Shown here piece after piece: positions 53,043 to 61,849 of a DNA stretch of 64,000 nt (position 1 is the stretch's first letter; the number at the start of each line of letters is the position of its first letter). Position numbers and translations under genes: made by a program. The stretch is from Streptomyces sp. ASQP_92 (GTDB lineage Bacteria; Actinomycetota; Actinomycetes; Streptomycetales; Streptomycetaceae): contig NZ_JAODUA010000013.1 in assembly GCF_025399895.1 (NCBI RefSeq), positions 173,886 to 237,885 on the forward strand, written 5' to 3'. The notes below the pieces were generated by a model, which was not told the DNA's origin, did no database searches, and was given only the letters and a program-made list of their open reading frames with translations.

Positions 53043-53888
53043 TCAGAGGAGGGAGGCCCGGGGGCCGTCGGGCTGCTCCAGCCGCCGTTCCAGGATGGAG
53101 CGGGCGAGCTCGGAGGACTCCGCCTCGGTGAGCCGGCGGAAGCCGTCCTCGGTGATGACGGTGACGATCGGGAAGATCCGGCGCGCCATGTCCGGGCCGC
53201 CGGTGGCCGAGTCGTCGTCGGCGGCGTCGTACAGCGCCTGGATGACCAGGGTGGTCGTCTCCTGCTCCGTCAGGTCCTCGCGGTAGAGCTTCTTCATGGA
53301 GCCCCGGGCGAAGATGGAGCCGGAACCGGTGGCGGCGAAGCCGTGCTCCTCGGAGCGGCCGCCGGTGACGTCGTAGGAGAAGATCCGGCCCTTCTCGCGG
53401 TCCACGTCGTACCCCGCGAAGAGCGGGACCACGGCCAGGCCCTGCATGGCCATGCCCAGGTTGCCGCGGATCATCGTGGACAGCCGGTTGGCCTTGCCCT
53501 CCAGGGAGAGCGTGGCGCCTTCGACCTTCTCGAAGTGCTCCAGCTCCAGCTGGAAGAGCTTGACCATCTCCACCGCGAGACCGGCGGTGCCGGCGATGCC
53601 GACGGCCGAGTACTCGTCGGCCGGGAAGACCTTCTCGATGTCGCGCTGAGCGATCATGTTGCCCATCGTGGCCCGCCGGTCACCGGCCAGCACGACCCCG
53701 CCGGGGAACGTGGCGGCCACGATCGTCGTGCCGTGGGGCGCCTCGACGTGACCCTGCACGGGCGGCAGGACCCGCTTGCCGGGCAGCATCTCCGGCGAGT
53801 GGTCGGACAGGAAGTCCATGAATGAGGAGGAGCCGGGCGTCAGGAAGGCAGCTGGTAGACGCCCGGTGCCACGAGTGTTGGCTTCCAC
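53043..53888 (-). CDS. prcB: Proteasome beta subunit
   Basis: Catalytic beta subunit (281 aa) of the 20S proteasome. A 53-residue propeptide ends in APHG and is cleaved to expose the catalytic Thr54 (TTIVAATFPGGVVLAGDRRA). Asp and Lys of the active site lie in AGDRRAT and in the following strands. The start is GTG, and its first 49 bp overlap the 3' end of the endonuclease VII gene in another frame, so translation of the two is likely coupled. The unusual upstream partner does not disturb the mature subunit. Confidence 0.96.
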   Translation of the reverse strand: MEANTRGTGRLPAAFLTPGSSSFMDFLSDHSPEMLPGKRVLPPVQGHVEAPHGTTIVAATFPGGVVLAGDRRATMGNMIAQRDIEKVFPADEYSAVGIAGTAGLAVEMVKLFQLELEHFEKVEGATLSLEGKANRLSTMIRGNLGMAMQGLAVVPLFAGYDVDREKGRIFSYDVTGGRSEEHGFAATGSGSIFARGSMKKLYREDLTEQETTTLVIQALYDAADDDSATGGPDMARRIFPIVTVITEDGFRRLTEAESSELARSILERRLEQPDGPRASLL

Positions 53889-54445
53889 GAGGTTCCTTCC
53901 AAGTAGGCGGCAGCGCGACGGACGGTGTCGGGATCGTCTCCCAACTTGCCGATGGCCGAATTGCAGTTGAAGCAGAGTACGCCTCGGACCCTACCCGTCT
54001 GGTGGCAATGATCCACGTGAACGGCGGGAGCAGAGAGGCAGATTGCGCAGAGGCCCATTTGCGATTCGACCAAGGCATCACGGTCCGCCTCGGTCATGCC
54101 GTACTGACGCTTGAGGTGGCCCTCGCGCCCCTGAACGGCCCGGCACGCCTTGCAGCGCGTGGAGAGGCCGTCCGAGGCTGTCGCATTGCGATGCCAGTCG
54201 CTGTGCGGCTTCACTTCGCCGCAGGTGCGGCACTGCTTGTGTCCCGTCGGGACGTCCACTTTCTCCCGCACGCTCCTGCCGACGGCTTCACGACGGCGTC
54301 GGTAATGCGCGGCCCCATACCGCGCTACGCATTCCCGGCACCGCACCTGAAGCCCGTCTTTTCTGTTCCTGTCGGCAGCGAAAGAAACGAGGGGGAGTGT
54401 CCGCTTACAGCCGGTGCACTGCTTCACATCGACCGAGCCGGACAT
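53840..54445 (-). CDS. HNH nuclease, recombination endonuclease VII family
   Basis: Protein of 201 aa. The C-terminal half is an endonuclease VII domain with a split zinc site: MGLCAICLSAPAVHVDHCHQ, TGRVRGVLCFNCNSAIGKLG. The HNH catalytic His and Asn are present (DHCHQTG, CNSAIG). The first half holds two more Cys pairs (CTGC/CREC and CRTC/CKAC), possible zinc fingers. T4 endonuclease VII resolves DNA junctions. The gene sits 5 bp after pup and overlaps prcB by 49 bp. Base composition here looks lower in GC than the neighbours, hinting at acquisition by transfer. Confidence 0.9.
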   Translation of the reverse strand: MSGSVDVKQCTGCKRTLPLVSFAADRNRKDGLQVRCRECVARYGAAHYRRRREAVGRSVREKVDVPTGHKQCRTCGEVKPHSDWHRNATASDGLSTRCKACRAVQGREGHLKRQYGMTEADRDALVESQMGLCAICLSAPAVHVDHCHQTGRVRGVLCFNCNSAIGKLGDDPDTVRRAAAYLEGTSWKPTLVAPGVYQLPS

Positions 54446-54450
54446 GTCCG

Positions 54451-54669
54451 TTATTGCCCGCCTTTTTGCACAAATGAGCGCACGAAGTCCTCGGCATTTT
54501 CCTCAAGTACGTCGTCGATTTCGTCCAGAACCGAGTCCACGTCGTCCGACAGCTTCTCCTGCCGTTCCTTCAGGTCCTCCGAAGCCTGCGCGTCCTGCGC
54601 CTGCTCCTCGACCTCCTCGGTGGAACGCGTCGCCTTCTGCTGTCCGCCGCCGGTGTCCTTGGTCGCCAT
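54451..54669 (-). CDS. pup: Prokaryotic ubiquitin-like protein Pup
   Basis: Pup (72 aa), the disordered tag that marks proteins for the proteasome. It is acidic and rich in Glu, Asp and Gln, with the Arc-binding helix around residues 38-60 (KLSDDVDSVLDEIDDVLEEN) and the end VRSFVQKGGQ. The terminal residue is Gln, so Dop must deamidate it to Glu before PafA can use it. The ATG follows GAGGTAG. The gene lies between dop and the nuclease gene on the minus strand. Confidence 0.98.
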   Translation of the reverse strand: MATKDTGGGQQKATRSTEEVEEQAQDAQASEDLKERQEKLSDDVDSVLDEIDDVLEENAEDFVRSFVQKGGQ

Positions 54670-54701
54670 CTACCTCACCCCGCTCGGTTCGATGTCCTTG
54701 A

Positions 54702-54725
54702 TCAGACCCTACAAGCAGGGTCTGA
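54702..54725. promoter_or_regulatory. Palindrome between dop and pup
   Basis: TCAGACCCT (54702-54710), loop ACAAGC, AGGGTCTGA (54717-54725): perfect 9-bp arms, 32 bp before the pup ATG. It could be an operator at the pup promoter or a hairpin in a dop-pup message; no U-tract follows. Confidence 0.5.
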
Positions 54726-54788
54726 CATCGGCCCCGTCTTTGCGCAACGTGAGGGGCCTACCTCTGTGTTTCCCACACCTCAGGGCTT

Positions 54789-56300
54789 TCAGCCCCCCGA
54801 GAGCACCCGCACCAGATCTTCGGCCGTCCGGCACCGGTCGAGCAGCGCCTTCACGTGATTACGCGTTCCGCGAAGGGGTTCCAGGGTTGGCACCCGCTGG
54901 AGGGAGTCACGGCCCGGCAGATCGAAGATGACCGAGTCCCAGGACGCGGCCGCGACGTCGTCCGCGTACTGCTCCAGGCAGCGGCCTCGGAAGTACGCCC
55001 TGGTGTCCTCCGGGGGCTTCGTCTGGGCCCGCAGGACGCCGGGGTCGTCCAGGAGCCGCTTCATCTTGCCGCGGGCCACCAGACGGTTGTACAGGCCCTT
55101 CTCGGGGCGTACGTCGGCGTACTGGAGGTCCACCAGGTGCAGGCGGGCCGCGTCCCAGTCGAGGCCGTCACGGCGCCGGTAGCCCTCCATCAGCTCGCGC
55201 TTGGCGATCCAGTCGAGCTCCCCCGACAGGCTCATCGGGTCGTTCTCCAGGCGGTTCAGGACGTCCTCCCAGCGGACCAGGACGTCCTTGGTCTGTTCGT
55301 CGGCGTCCGCGCCGAAGCGCTCGTCGACGTACTTGCGCGCCAGCTCGAAGTACTCCATCTGAAGCTGTACGGCGGTGAGGGTGCGGCCGCTGCGGAGCGT
55401 GACCAGGTGTCGCAGTGAGGGGTCGTGCGAGACCTGGTGGAGGGTGCGGACCGGCTGGTCGACGGCGAGGTCGACATTGATGAACCCGTCCTCGATCATG
55501 GACAGGACCAGCGAGGTCGTGCCCAGCTTGAGGTAGGTCGAGATTTCGGAGAGGTTGGCGTCGCCGATGATCACATGCAGGCGGCGGTACTTCTCGGCGT
55601 CCGCGTGCGGCTCGTCCCGGGTGTTGATGATGGGGCGCTTGAGGGTCGTCTCCAGGCCGACCTCGACCTCGAAGTAGTCGGCCCGCTGGCTGATCTGGAA
55701 GCCGTGCTCGTGGCCGTCCTGGCCGATGCCCACGCGTCCGGCGCCGGTGATGACCTGGCGCGAGACGAAGAACGGGGTCAGGTGGCGCACGATGTCCGAG
55801 AACGCGGTCTCCCGCTTCATCAGGTAGTTCTCGTGCGTGCCGTACGAGGCGCCCTTGTTGTCGGTGTTGTTCTTGTACAGGTGGATCGGCTGGGCGCCGG
55901 GCAGCTGGGCCGCGCGCTCGGCGGCCTCGGCCATGATGCGCTCGCCGGCCTTGTCCCACAGAACGGCGTCCCGCGGATTGGTGACCTCGGGCGAGCTGTA
56001 CTCGGGGTGGGCGTGGTCGACGTACAGGCGCGCCCCGTTGGTGAGGATGACGTTGGCGAGGCCGATGTCCTCGTCGGTGAGCTGGCTGGAGTCGGCGGCC
56101 TCGCGGGCGAGGTCGAAGCCGCGGGCGTCCCGCAGCGGATTCTCCTCCTCGAAGTCCCAGCGGGCGCGGCGCGCCCGGTGCATCGCCGCCGCGTAGGCGT
56201 TGACGATCTGGGACGAGGTGAGCATGGCATTGGCGTTGGGGTGGCCGGGGACGGAGATCCCGTACTCCGTCTCGATGCCCATTACTCGCCGTACGGTCAT
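54789..56300 (-). CDS. dop: Pup deamidase/depupylase
   Basis: Dop (503 aa), which converts the C-terminal Gln of Pup to Glu and also removes Pup from proteins. It is a PafA homologue with the glutamine-synthetase-like fold: MGIETEYGISVPGHPNANAM, NGARLYVDHAHPEYSSPEV, SYGTHENYLMKRETAFSDIV, then RPIINTRDEPHADAEKYRRL. The ~40-residue Dop-specific loop is in the segment after the N-terminus (RRARWDFEEENPLRDARGFD). It lies upstream of pup on the minus strand, 119 bp away. Confidence 0.97.
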   Translation of the reverse strand: MTVRRVMGIETEYGISVPGHPNANAMLTSSQIVNAYAAAMHRARRARWDFEEENPLRDARGFDLAREAADSSQLTDEDIGLANVILTNGARLYVDHAHPEYSSPEVTNPRDAVLWDKAGERIMAEAAERAAQLPGAQPIHLYKNNTDNKGASYGTHENYLMKRETAFSDIVRHLTPFFVSRQVITGAGRVGIGQDGHEHGFQISQRADYFEVEVGLETTLKRPIINTRDEPHADAEKYRRLHVIIGDANLSEISTYLKLGTTSLVLSMIEDGFINVDLAVDQPVRTLHQVSHDPSLRHLVTLRSGRTLTAVQLQMEYFELARKYVDERFGADADEQTKDVLVRWEDVLNRLENDPMSLSGELDWIAKRELMEGYRRRDGLDWDAARLHLVDLQYADVRPEKGLYNRLVARGKMKRLLDDPGVLRAQTKPPEDTRAYFRGRCLEQYADDVAAASWDSVIFDLPGRDSLQRVPTLEPLRGTRNHVKALLDRCRTAEDLVRVLSGG

Positions 56301-56483
56301 GCGGCCCTCCTTGCCCGGCGGCGCTCCCCCGCGGGAGCGGCGCTCAAGTACCGCTGGTTCTCCGGTGCGTGTGCGGTGCCCGTCCCCGCACTGCGCGACT
56401 AGGCGGTACCGAAAAGCCTAGAACGCCTTTGCGCTCGTGGGGAGATCAATTCCGTCATTGCTCTTGTGCCGTTCGTGGCCTGA

Positions 56484-56527
56484 AAAGCAGCCGGCTGCGG
56501 GTGCCCGCCCGGGCACCCGCAGCCGGC
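56484..56527 (-). terminator. Intrinsic terminator after arc
   Basis: Perfect 17-bp stem (56490-56506 with 56511-56527; loop GCCC) followed on the minus strand by TGCTTTTC, 9 bp past the arc stop. It separates arc from dop, so dop probably has its own promoter in 56301-56480, where another small palindrome, CTAGGC-N11-GCCTAG (56399-56421), occurs. Confidence 0.85.
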
Positions 56528-56535
56528 CTGCCTTT

Positions 56536-58302
56536 TTACAGGTACTGACCGGTGTTGGCCACCGTGTCGATGGAGCGTCCGGTGTCCGCGCCCTGCTTTC
56601 CGGTGACGAGCGTGCGGATGAATACGATCCGCTCGCCCTTCTTTCCGGAAATCCTGGCCCAGTCGTCCGGGTTGGTGGTGTTCGGCAGGTCCTCGTTCTC
56701 CTTGAACTCATCCACGCAGGCCTGGAGGAGGTGGGAGATGCGAAGGCCCTTCTGGTTCTGGTCGAGGAAGGCCTTGATGGCCATCTTCTTGGCCCGGTCC
56801 ACGATGTTCTGGATCATGGCTCCGGAGTTGAAGTCCTTGAAGTACAGGACTTCCTTGTCGCCGTTGGCGTACGTGACTTCCAGGAAGCGGTTCTCCTCGG
56901 ACTCCGCGTACATCTGCTCCACCACGGACTGGATCATCGCGTGGGTGGTGCCGTCCTTGTCCCCGCCGTGTTCGGCGAGGTCGTCGGCGTGCAGCGGCAG
57001 GGAGGACCTGAGGTACTTGGCGAAGATGTCCTTCGCCGCCTCCGCGTCCGGACGCTCGATCTTGATCTTCACGTCGAGCCGGCCGGGCCGCAGGATCGCG
57101 GGGTCGATCATGTCCTCGCGGTTGGAGGCGCCGATGACGATGACGTTCTCCAGGCCCTCCACACCGTCGATCTCGGCGAGGAGCTGCGGGACGATGGTGT
57201 TCTCCACGTCCGAGCTGACGCCGGAACCGCGGGTGCGGAAGAGCGATTCCATCTCGTCGAAGAAGACGATGACGGGGGTGCCCTCGCTCGCCTTCTCCCG
57301 GGCACGCTGGAAGACGAGACGGATGTGCCGCTCGGTCTCACCGACGTACTTGTTGAGGAGTTCGGGGCCCTTGATGTTGAGGAAGTAGCTCTTCCCCGCG
57401 GGCTGGCCGGTCACCTCGGCGACCTTCTTGGCAAGGGAGTTGGCGACCGCCTTCGCGATCAGCGTCTTGCCGCATCCCGGCGGGCCGTAGAGCAGGATGC
57501 CCTTGGGCGGCCGCAGTTCGTGCTCCTTGAAGAGGTCGGGGTAGAGGTAGGGGAGTTCGACCGCGTCGCGGATCAGCTCGATCTGGTTGCCCAGACCGCC
57601 GATCTTGTCGTAGTCGACGTCCGGGACCTCTTCGAGGACGAGTTCCTCGACCTCGCTCTTGGGGACCACTTCGTAGACGTAGCCGGACCTGGGTTCCAGC
57701 AGGAGCGCATCGCCGGGGCGGATGGTGATGTCCAGGAGCGGCTCGGCGAGCCTCACCACCCGTTCCTCGTCGGTGTGCCCGACCACCAGGGCGCGCTCGC
57801 CGTCCTCAAGGATCTCCTTGAGGGTGACGATGTCCCCGGCGCGCTCGAACTCCATGGCCTCGACCACGTTGAGCGCTTCGTTGAGCATGACTTCCTGGCC
57901 GCGCCTCAGTTCGTCGAGTTCGACGCTGGGGCTGACGTTCACCCGGAGCTTGCGGCCCCCGGTGAAGATGTCGGCGGTGCCGTCCTCGTTGGCGTGCAGG
58001 AAGACACCGAAGCCGGCCGGCGGCTGTGCGAGCCGGTCGACCTCCTCCTTGAGGGCCACGATCTGGTCGCGGGCCTCACGGAGGGTGTTGGCGAGCCGCT
58101 CGTTCTGTGCGGACACACCCGCCAGGCTGGTCTGCAGCTCGACGATCCGCTCTTCGAGAATCCTCGTATGACGCGGAGAGTCGGCGAGCTTGCGTCGCAG
58201 GACGGCGATTTCCTGCTCTAGATAGGCAACCTGGCCGGCTGGGTCCTCAGACCCCCGCCCGGGCCGGATGCCGCGGTTGATGTCGTCGTCGTGGGCTGCC
58301 AC
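56536..58302 (-). CDS. arc: Proteasome-associated AAA ATPase (Arc/Mpa)
   Basis: Ring-forming unfoldase (588 aa) that recognises pupylated proteins and feeds them to the 20S core. A coiled coil at about 20-90 (VAYLEQEIAVLRRKLADSPR) binds Pup. Two OB folds follow (about 95-245), then the AAA domain with Walker A GILLYGPPGCGKTLIAKAVA and Walker B VIVFFDEMESLF. The C-terminal QYL is the proteasome-docking motif. The GTG at VAAHDDDINRG gives the length known from S. coelicolor; six upstream codons are possible. Transcribed ahead of dop. Confidence 0.97.
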   Translation of the reverse strand: MAAHDDDINRGIRPGRGSEDPAGQVAYLEQEIAVLRRKLADSPRHTRILEERIVELQTSLAGVSAQNERLANTLREARDQIVALKEEVDRLAQPPAGFGVFLHANEDGTADIFTGGRKLRVNVSPSVELDELRRGQEVMLNEALNVVEAMEFERAGDIVTLKEILEDGERALVVGHTDEERVVRLAEPLLDITIRPGDALLLEPRSGYVYEVVPKSEVEELVLEEVPDVDYDKIGGLGNQIELIRDAVELPYLYPDLFKEHELRPPKGILLYGPPGCGKTLIAKAVANSLAKKVAEVTGQPAGKSYFLNIKGPELLNKYVGETERHIRLVFQRAREKASEGTPVIVFFDEMESLFRTRGSGVSSDVENTIVPQLLAEIDGVEGLENVIVIGASNREDMIDPAILRPGRLDVKIKIERPDAEAAKDIFAKYLRSSLPLHADDLAEHGGDKDGTTHAMIQSVVEQMYAESEENRFLEVTYANGDKEVLYFKDFNSGAMIQNIVDRAKKMAIKAFLDQNQKGLRISHLLQACVDEFKENEDLPNTTNPDDWARISGKKGERIVFIRTLVTGKQGADTGRSIDTVANTGQYL

Positions 58303-58542
58303 GGTCCTCACCTCCTCCAAGGGGAGCTGGACGCTTCCTGACCCTACCTGGGCTGGTGGTGATTGAAACCCCTAGATCACAAAGACTCTGGGGTGTGTCC
58401 GATCTTCACCCTTGCGCTCTCCCTCACGTCAGGGGAATACCCACCCAACAACATCGGAAAGCGGGCGGTTGTTATCGTCGATGGAGTCAACACCCGTCAG
58501 GGCTGGCACCGATTGATTCACTCGCGCAGGAACGGCAGGCAC

Positions 58543-58821
58543 ATGAACGAGGCTCTTGAAGTCTGGATCGACCAGGACCTGTGCACCGGCGACGGCATCT
58601 GCGTCCAGTACGCGCCCGAGGTCTTCGAGCTGGACATCGACGGGCTTGCGTATGTGAAGAGTTCCGACGACGAGTTGCTGCAGTCGCCGCGGGCCACGAC
58701 GCCCGTCCCGCTGCCGCTGCTCCAGGACGTCGTGGACTCGGCGAAGGAGTGCCCGGGCGACTGCATTCACGTACGTCGGGTTTCGGACAGCGTCGAGGTG
58801 TACGGGCCCGACGCGGAGTGA
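58543..58821 (+). CDS. Ferredoxin, 3Fe-4S type
   Basis: Ferredoxin of 92 aa, a small electron carrier. The cluster ligands are C14 and C20 in LCTGDGICVQYAPEVFELD (CX5C, one Cys fewer than in 4Fe-4S proteins) and C70 in AKECPGDCI; C74 is an extra Cys. It may serve a P450 or another oxidoreductase; the P450 at 37-38 kb is too far to argue for pairing. The ATG at MNEALEVWID was chosen; the ~180 bp of open frame upstream are not family-like. It is divergent from arc. Confidence 0.9.
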   Translation: MNEALEVWIDQDLCTGDGICVQYAPEVFELDIDGLAYVKSSDDELLQSPRATTPVPLPLLQDVVDSAKECPGDCIHVRRVSDSVEVYGPDAE

Positions 58822-58830
58822 CGTCGAGGT

Positions 58831-58851
58831 GACCGGACGCCGTGTCCGGTC
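58831..58851. terminator. Short hairpin between converging genes
   Basis: GACCGGAC (58831-58838) pairs with GTCCGGTC (58844-58851); loop GCCGT. It lies between the ferredoxin stop and the 3' end of the secreted-protein gene and may end both transcripts. Confidence 0.5.
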
Positions 58852-58874
58852 GTCCCGAACCGGTGTCGGGCGGC

Positions 58875-59456
58875 TCAGACGCCCATCGCGGCGGCCCCGG
58901 TCGAGCGGACGAACTTCCCGCCCCGCCAGCGCCACTTGACGTCCTGGCGGACATCGGGCTTGAAGCGCGGCACGTCGTCGGAGGAGTAGCCGAGCAGGGT
59001 GGCCGCCACCACACCGTCGTGCACCGCGAGGTCGGTGACGGTGCGCCGGTCCTTCGGGTCGACCAGCGTCGCCACCAGGCGGGGCGGGGCTCCTTTGACG
59101 GCCGGCCGCGTCAGGACGTAGACGCCGTGGGGCGGGGTGCCGCCGCCGGCCCGGCAGTGCACTACCGCCACCGTTTCCGGTACGCCGTCGCCGTCGAGGT
59201 CGCCGGTGGCCTGCTTCTCCACCACCGTGCCCACGTTCGCGCAGTCCAGGGGGTAGGCGACGGTGCCCGCGTCGGGGGCGGCCACCGTCGTGAGGGGGGC
59301 GTCGCCTCCCGGCGTCGCGGTCTGGGATGCGGTGGCCGCGTCCGGCGTCAGAAGGCCCGCGAGGGCGACCACGCCCGCCATCGCGGTCGCGGTGGCGATC
59401 CAGTGCAGCGGGCGGGCATGGGTGTGCGCGAGCTCAGGGACGGCGGCATTCTGCAC
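58875..59456 (-). CDS. Secreted protein of unknown function
   Basis: Protein of 193 aa with a predicted export signal (WIATATAMAGVVALAGLLTP, then DAATAS). The mature part contains an FG-GAP/calcium-type loop DLDGDGVPETVAVVHCRAGG and a Cys pair (CANVG and VHCRAGG) that could form a disulfide. I do not recognise a specific family. GTG at VQNAAVPELA, preceded by AGGAG, was chosen over an upstream in-frame start that would lengthen the region before the signal helix. It converges with the ferredoxin gene. Confidence 0.72.
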   Translation of the reverse strand: MQNAAVPELAHTHARPLHWIATATAMAGVVALAGLLTPDAATASQTATPGGDAPLTTVAAPDAGTVAYPLDCANVGTVVEKQATGDLDGDGVPETVAVVHCRAGGGTPPHGVYVLTRPAVKGAPPRLVATLVDPKDRRTVTDLAVHDGVVAATLLGYSSDDVPRFKPDVRQDVKWRWRGGKFVRSTGAAAMGV

Positions 59457-59558
59457 GCGGGAGGTCTCCTGTGAAGGGCGGTGCGGGTGGTGGGGTGGCC
59501 AGCATCGTGCCACACGTCACAGGTGGGCGGAATACCGGGGCAAGAGGCACAACGTAAA

Positions 59559-59608
59559 GGCGCCGCCGCCGAGTTCCCGTGTCGGTCCGGGAACTCGGCG
59601 GCGGCGCC
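59559..59608 (-). terminator. Terminator of trmI
   Basis: Perfect 21-bp inverted repeat (59559-59579 with 59588-59608, 8-nt loop), about 36 bp beyond the trmI stop on the minus strand. It is the longest perfect stem I found in the window. Confidence 0.88.
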
Positions 59609-59643
59609 GGTTCGTTGTACGAGGCGCGGCCCCAGAACTGCGT

Positions 59644-60531
59644 TCAGTCCTTGTTGGGGCCCTCGTAGTCGTCGCCGTACGCGCCCTTGGCGGGGCGGCG
59701 GCGGCGCATCGGGGGTTCCACTCCGTCGGCGAGGCGGCGGGCGGTCACCAGGAAGCCGGTGTGGCCGATCATCCGGTGGTCCGGGCGGACGGCCAGGCCC
59801 TCGACGTGCCAGTTGCGGATCATCGATTCCCAGGGCTGCGGCTCGGCGAAGCAGCCGATCTCGCGGATGGACTCGACGGTGCGCGAGAGCTGGGTGGTGG
59901 TGGCCACGTAGCAGCACAGGATGCCGCCGGGCACGAGCGCCTTGGAGACGGCGTCCAGGCACTCCCAGGGGGCGAGCATGTCCAGGATGACGCGGTCGAC
60001 GTCGGTGTCCGACAGGTTGTCCTGGAGGTCGCCGACGGTGAGCTGCCAGGCGGGGTGCGGTCCGCCGAAGTAGCGCTCCACGTTCTGCGTGGCGATCTCG
60101 GCGAAGTCCTCGCGGCGCTCGTAGGAGTGCAGCATGCCGTGGTCGCCGATGGCGCGCAGCAGGAAGGCGCTCAGCGAGCCCGAGCCGACCCCTGCCTCGA
60201 CGACGCGGGCGCCGGCGAAGATGTCGGCGAAGGCCAGGATCTGCCCCGCGTCCTTGGGGTAGACCACGGCGGCGCCGCGGGGCATGGACAGGACGAAGTC
60301 GGGGAGCAGGGGGCGCAGCGCGAGGTAGGCGACGTTTCCCGTGGTACGGACAACACTGCCCTCGGGAGCACCGATCAGCTCGTCGTGCGGGAAGGAACCC
60401 TTGTGGGTGTGGAAATTCTTCCCGGCTTCGAGCGTGAAGGTGTAGTGGCGTCCCTTGGGGTCGGTGAGCTGGACCTGGTCCCCGACCTTGAAGGGCCCGC
60501 GACGGCGGGCGGCACCGGTCGGTTCGGACAT
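59644..60531 (-). CDS. trmI: tRNA (adenine-58-N1)-methyltransferase
   Basis: TrmI (295 aa), which makes m1A58 in the T-loop of tRNAs as a homotetramer using S-adenosylmethionine. A small N-terminal beta domain (FKVGDQVQLTDPKGRHYTFT) is followed by the Rossmann methylase: AM-binding VVEAGVGSGSLSAFLLRAIG, then YERREDFAEIATQNVERYFG and DRVILDMLAPWE. ATG at MSEPTGAARRRGP was chosen. Its neighbourhood (RecB-like, M50 protease, trmI, ferredoxin, arc) is conserved in actinomycetes (recalled synteny). Confidence 0.93.
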   Translation of the reverse strand: MSEPTGAARRRGPFKVGDQVQLTDPKGRHYTFTLEAGKNFHTHKGSFPHDELIGAPEGSVVRTTGNVAYLALRPLLPDFVLSMPRGAAVVYPKDAGQILAFADIFAGARVVEAGVGSGSLSAFLLRAIGDHGMLHSYERREDFAEIATQNVERYFGGPHPAWQLTVGDLQDNLSDTDVDRVILDMLAPWECLDAVSKALVPGGILCCYVATTTQLSRTVESIREIGCFAEPQPWESMIRNWHVEGLAVRPDHRMIGHTGFLVTARRLADGVEPPMRRRRPAKGAYGDDYEGPNKD

Positions 60532-60589
60532 ACGACCAGAGTACCGGCCGTTCCAGGTCTCGAACGCCACGGCCGTGGCGCCGCGGGAA

Positions 60590-61849
60590 CTAGGAGCCGG
60601 GCCGCGCCATGGCCGCGACGAAGGCCTTCTCGACGTCGGCGGCGGAGAGCACCCCGTAGATCTCGCCGGTCTCCTCCACGACCAGGTACTCGCTGGCGGG
60701 GGTGGCCCGCAGCAGGTCGAGCAGGGGCTCCCCGGCGAGTTCGGCCGGGACGCGCATGCCGTCGGTGAGGTCCTGGGCGAGGCCGCTGACGGCGACCCAG
60801 GGGCGGCGGTGTTCGGGGACGCCCACGATGGCGGCCTCGCGCACCAGCGCGGTCGGGTCGCCGTGCCCGTCGACCACGACCAGGGCGCGGGCACCCGCGT
60901 CGTTGGCGCGGCGCAGCGCCTCGGAGAGCGGGGTGGTGGACTCGACGGGCACGGCCCGCCGGGTGAGGGTGCGGGCGCGCAGCTCGGGGAGGTGTTCGCG
61001 CAGCCTGGCCATGCGCAGGCTGTTGCCGGCACCGGTCCAGATGATCGCGGCGAGGATGGCGGCGAGCAGCGCGTCGGTGACGGTGTCCATGCCGCCGACC
61101 TCGTCGGGCGAGTTGCCGAGCACCCCGGTCTGGGTGAGCAGCGGCAGGCCGATGAGGACGGTGACGGCGAGGGCGCGGCCGACCCAGGCGGCGGCGATGG
61201 TGCCGCTCATGGGCTTGCCGGTGATCTTCCAGACCACGGCGCGGAGCATCCGGCCGCCGTCCAGGGGCAGGCCGGGCAGCAGGTTGAACGCGGCCACGAT
61301 GAGGTTGGAGACCATCAGGCCGGCCAGCAGGACGCCGGGGACGGTGCCGGGTTCGACGGCCTTCATGCCGAGGTAGAAGACGCCGGACAGGACGAGCGAG
61401 AGCAGCGGGCCGACGAAGGCCAGGACGAATTCGCGGCCCGGCGCCTCGGTCTCCTTCTCGATCTCGGAGACGCCGCCGAAGAACTGGAGCTGGATGCGGC
61501 GGACCGGCAGCTTGAAGCGGAGCGCGGCCACCGTGTGGGCGAGTTCGTGGACCAGCACGGAGGCGTAGAAGGCGACGGCGAAGAAGAGCGAGACGAGGTA
61601 GCGGGCGGCGCCGAGTTCGGGCAGGACGCGGTCGAGCTGACCGCCGAAGACCCAGGTGATGAGGGCCGCTACCAGGAACCAGCTCGGGGCGACGTAGACG
61701 GGCACTCCGAACGGGCGGCCCATCAGGATGCCGCCGCCGGGGCCGGGACGGGGCTGCTTGCCCTTGCCCGGACCACCACCTCGGGGCTTCTTGTCCTTGG
61801 CGCCGGACCGCGGCCGTCCGCGCTCGCCGCTCTCGCCGCTGTCTTCCAC
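60590..61849 (-). CDS. Site-2 protease family M50 metalloprotease with CBS domains
   Basis: Intramembrane zinc protease of 419 aa. About 40 N-terminal residues are basic and disordered; the membrane part (about 50-270) carries HELAH (H101, E102, H105) and the second zinc motif NLLPGLPLDGGRML. Two CBS domains follow (about 295-415: ESTTPLSEALRRANDAGARA, SEYLVVEETGEIYGVLSAAD), which bind nucleotides and may gate activity. It may cut anti-sigma factors or signal peptides. GTG at VEDSGESGER was chosen, with GAAGGGAA upstream. It precedes trmI by 58 bp in the same direction. Confidence 0.92.
   Translation of the reverse strand: MEDSGESGERGRPRSGAKDKKPRGGGPGKGKQPRPGPGGGILMGRPFGVPVYVAPSWFLVAALITWVFGGQLDRVLPELGAARYLVSLFFAVAFYASVLVHELAHTVAALRFKLPVRRIQLQFFGGVSEIEKETEAPGREFVLAFVGPLLSLVLSGVFYLGMKAVEPGTVPGVLLAGLMVSNLIVAAFNLLPGLPLDGGRMLRAVVWKITGKPMSGTIAAAWVGRALAVTVLIGLPLLTQTGVLGNSPDEVGGMDTVTDALLAAILAAIIWTGAGNSLRMARLREHLPELRARTLTRRAVPVESTTPLSEALRRANDAGARALVVVDGHGDPTALVREAAIVGVPEHRRPWVAVSGLAQDLTDGMRVPAELAGEPLLDLLRATPASEYLVVEETGEIYGVLSAADVEKAFVAAMARPGS

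Noticed and set aside
58363..58542. An N-terminal extension of the ferredoxin by 60 residues
   Set aside because: The upstream frame has no ferredoxin features and the ATG at 58543 gives the normal family length.
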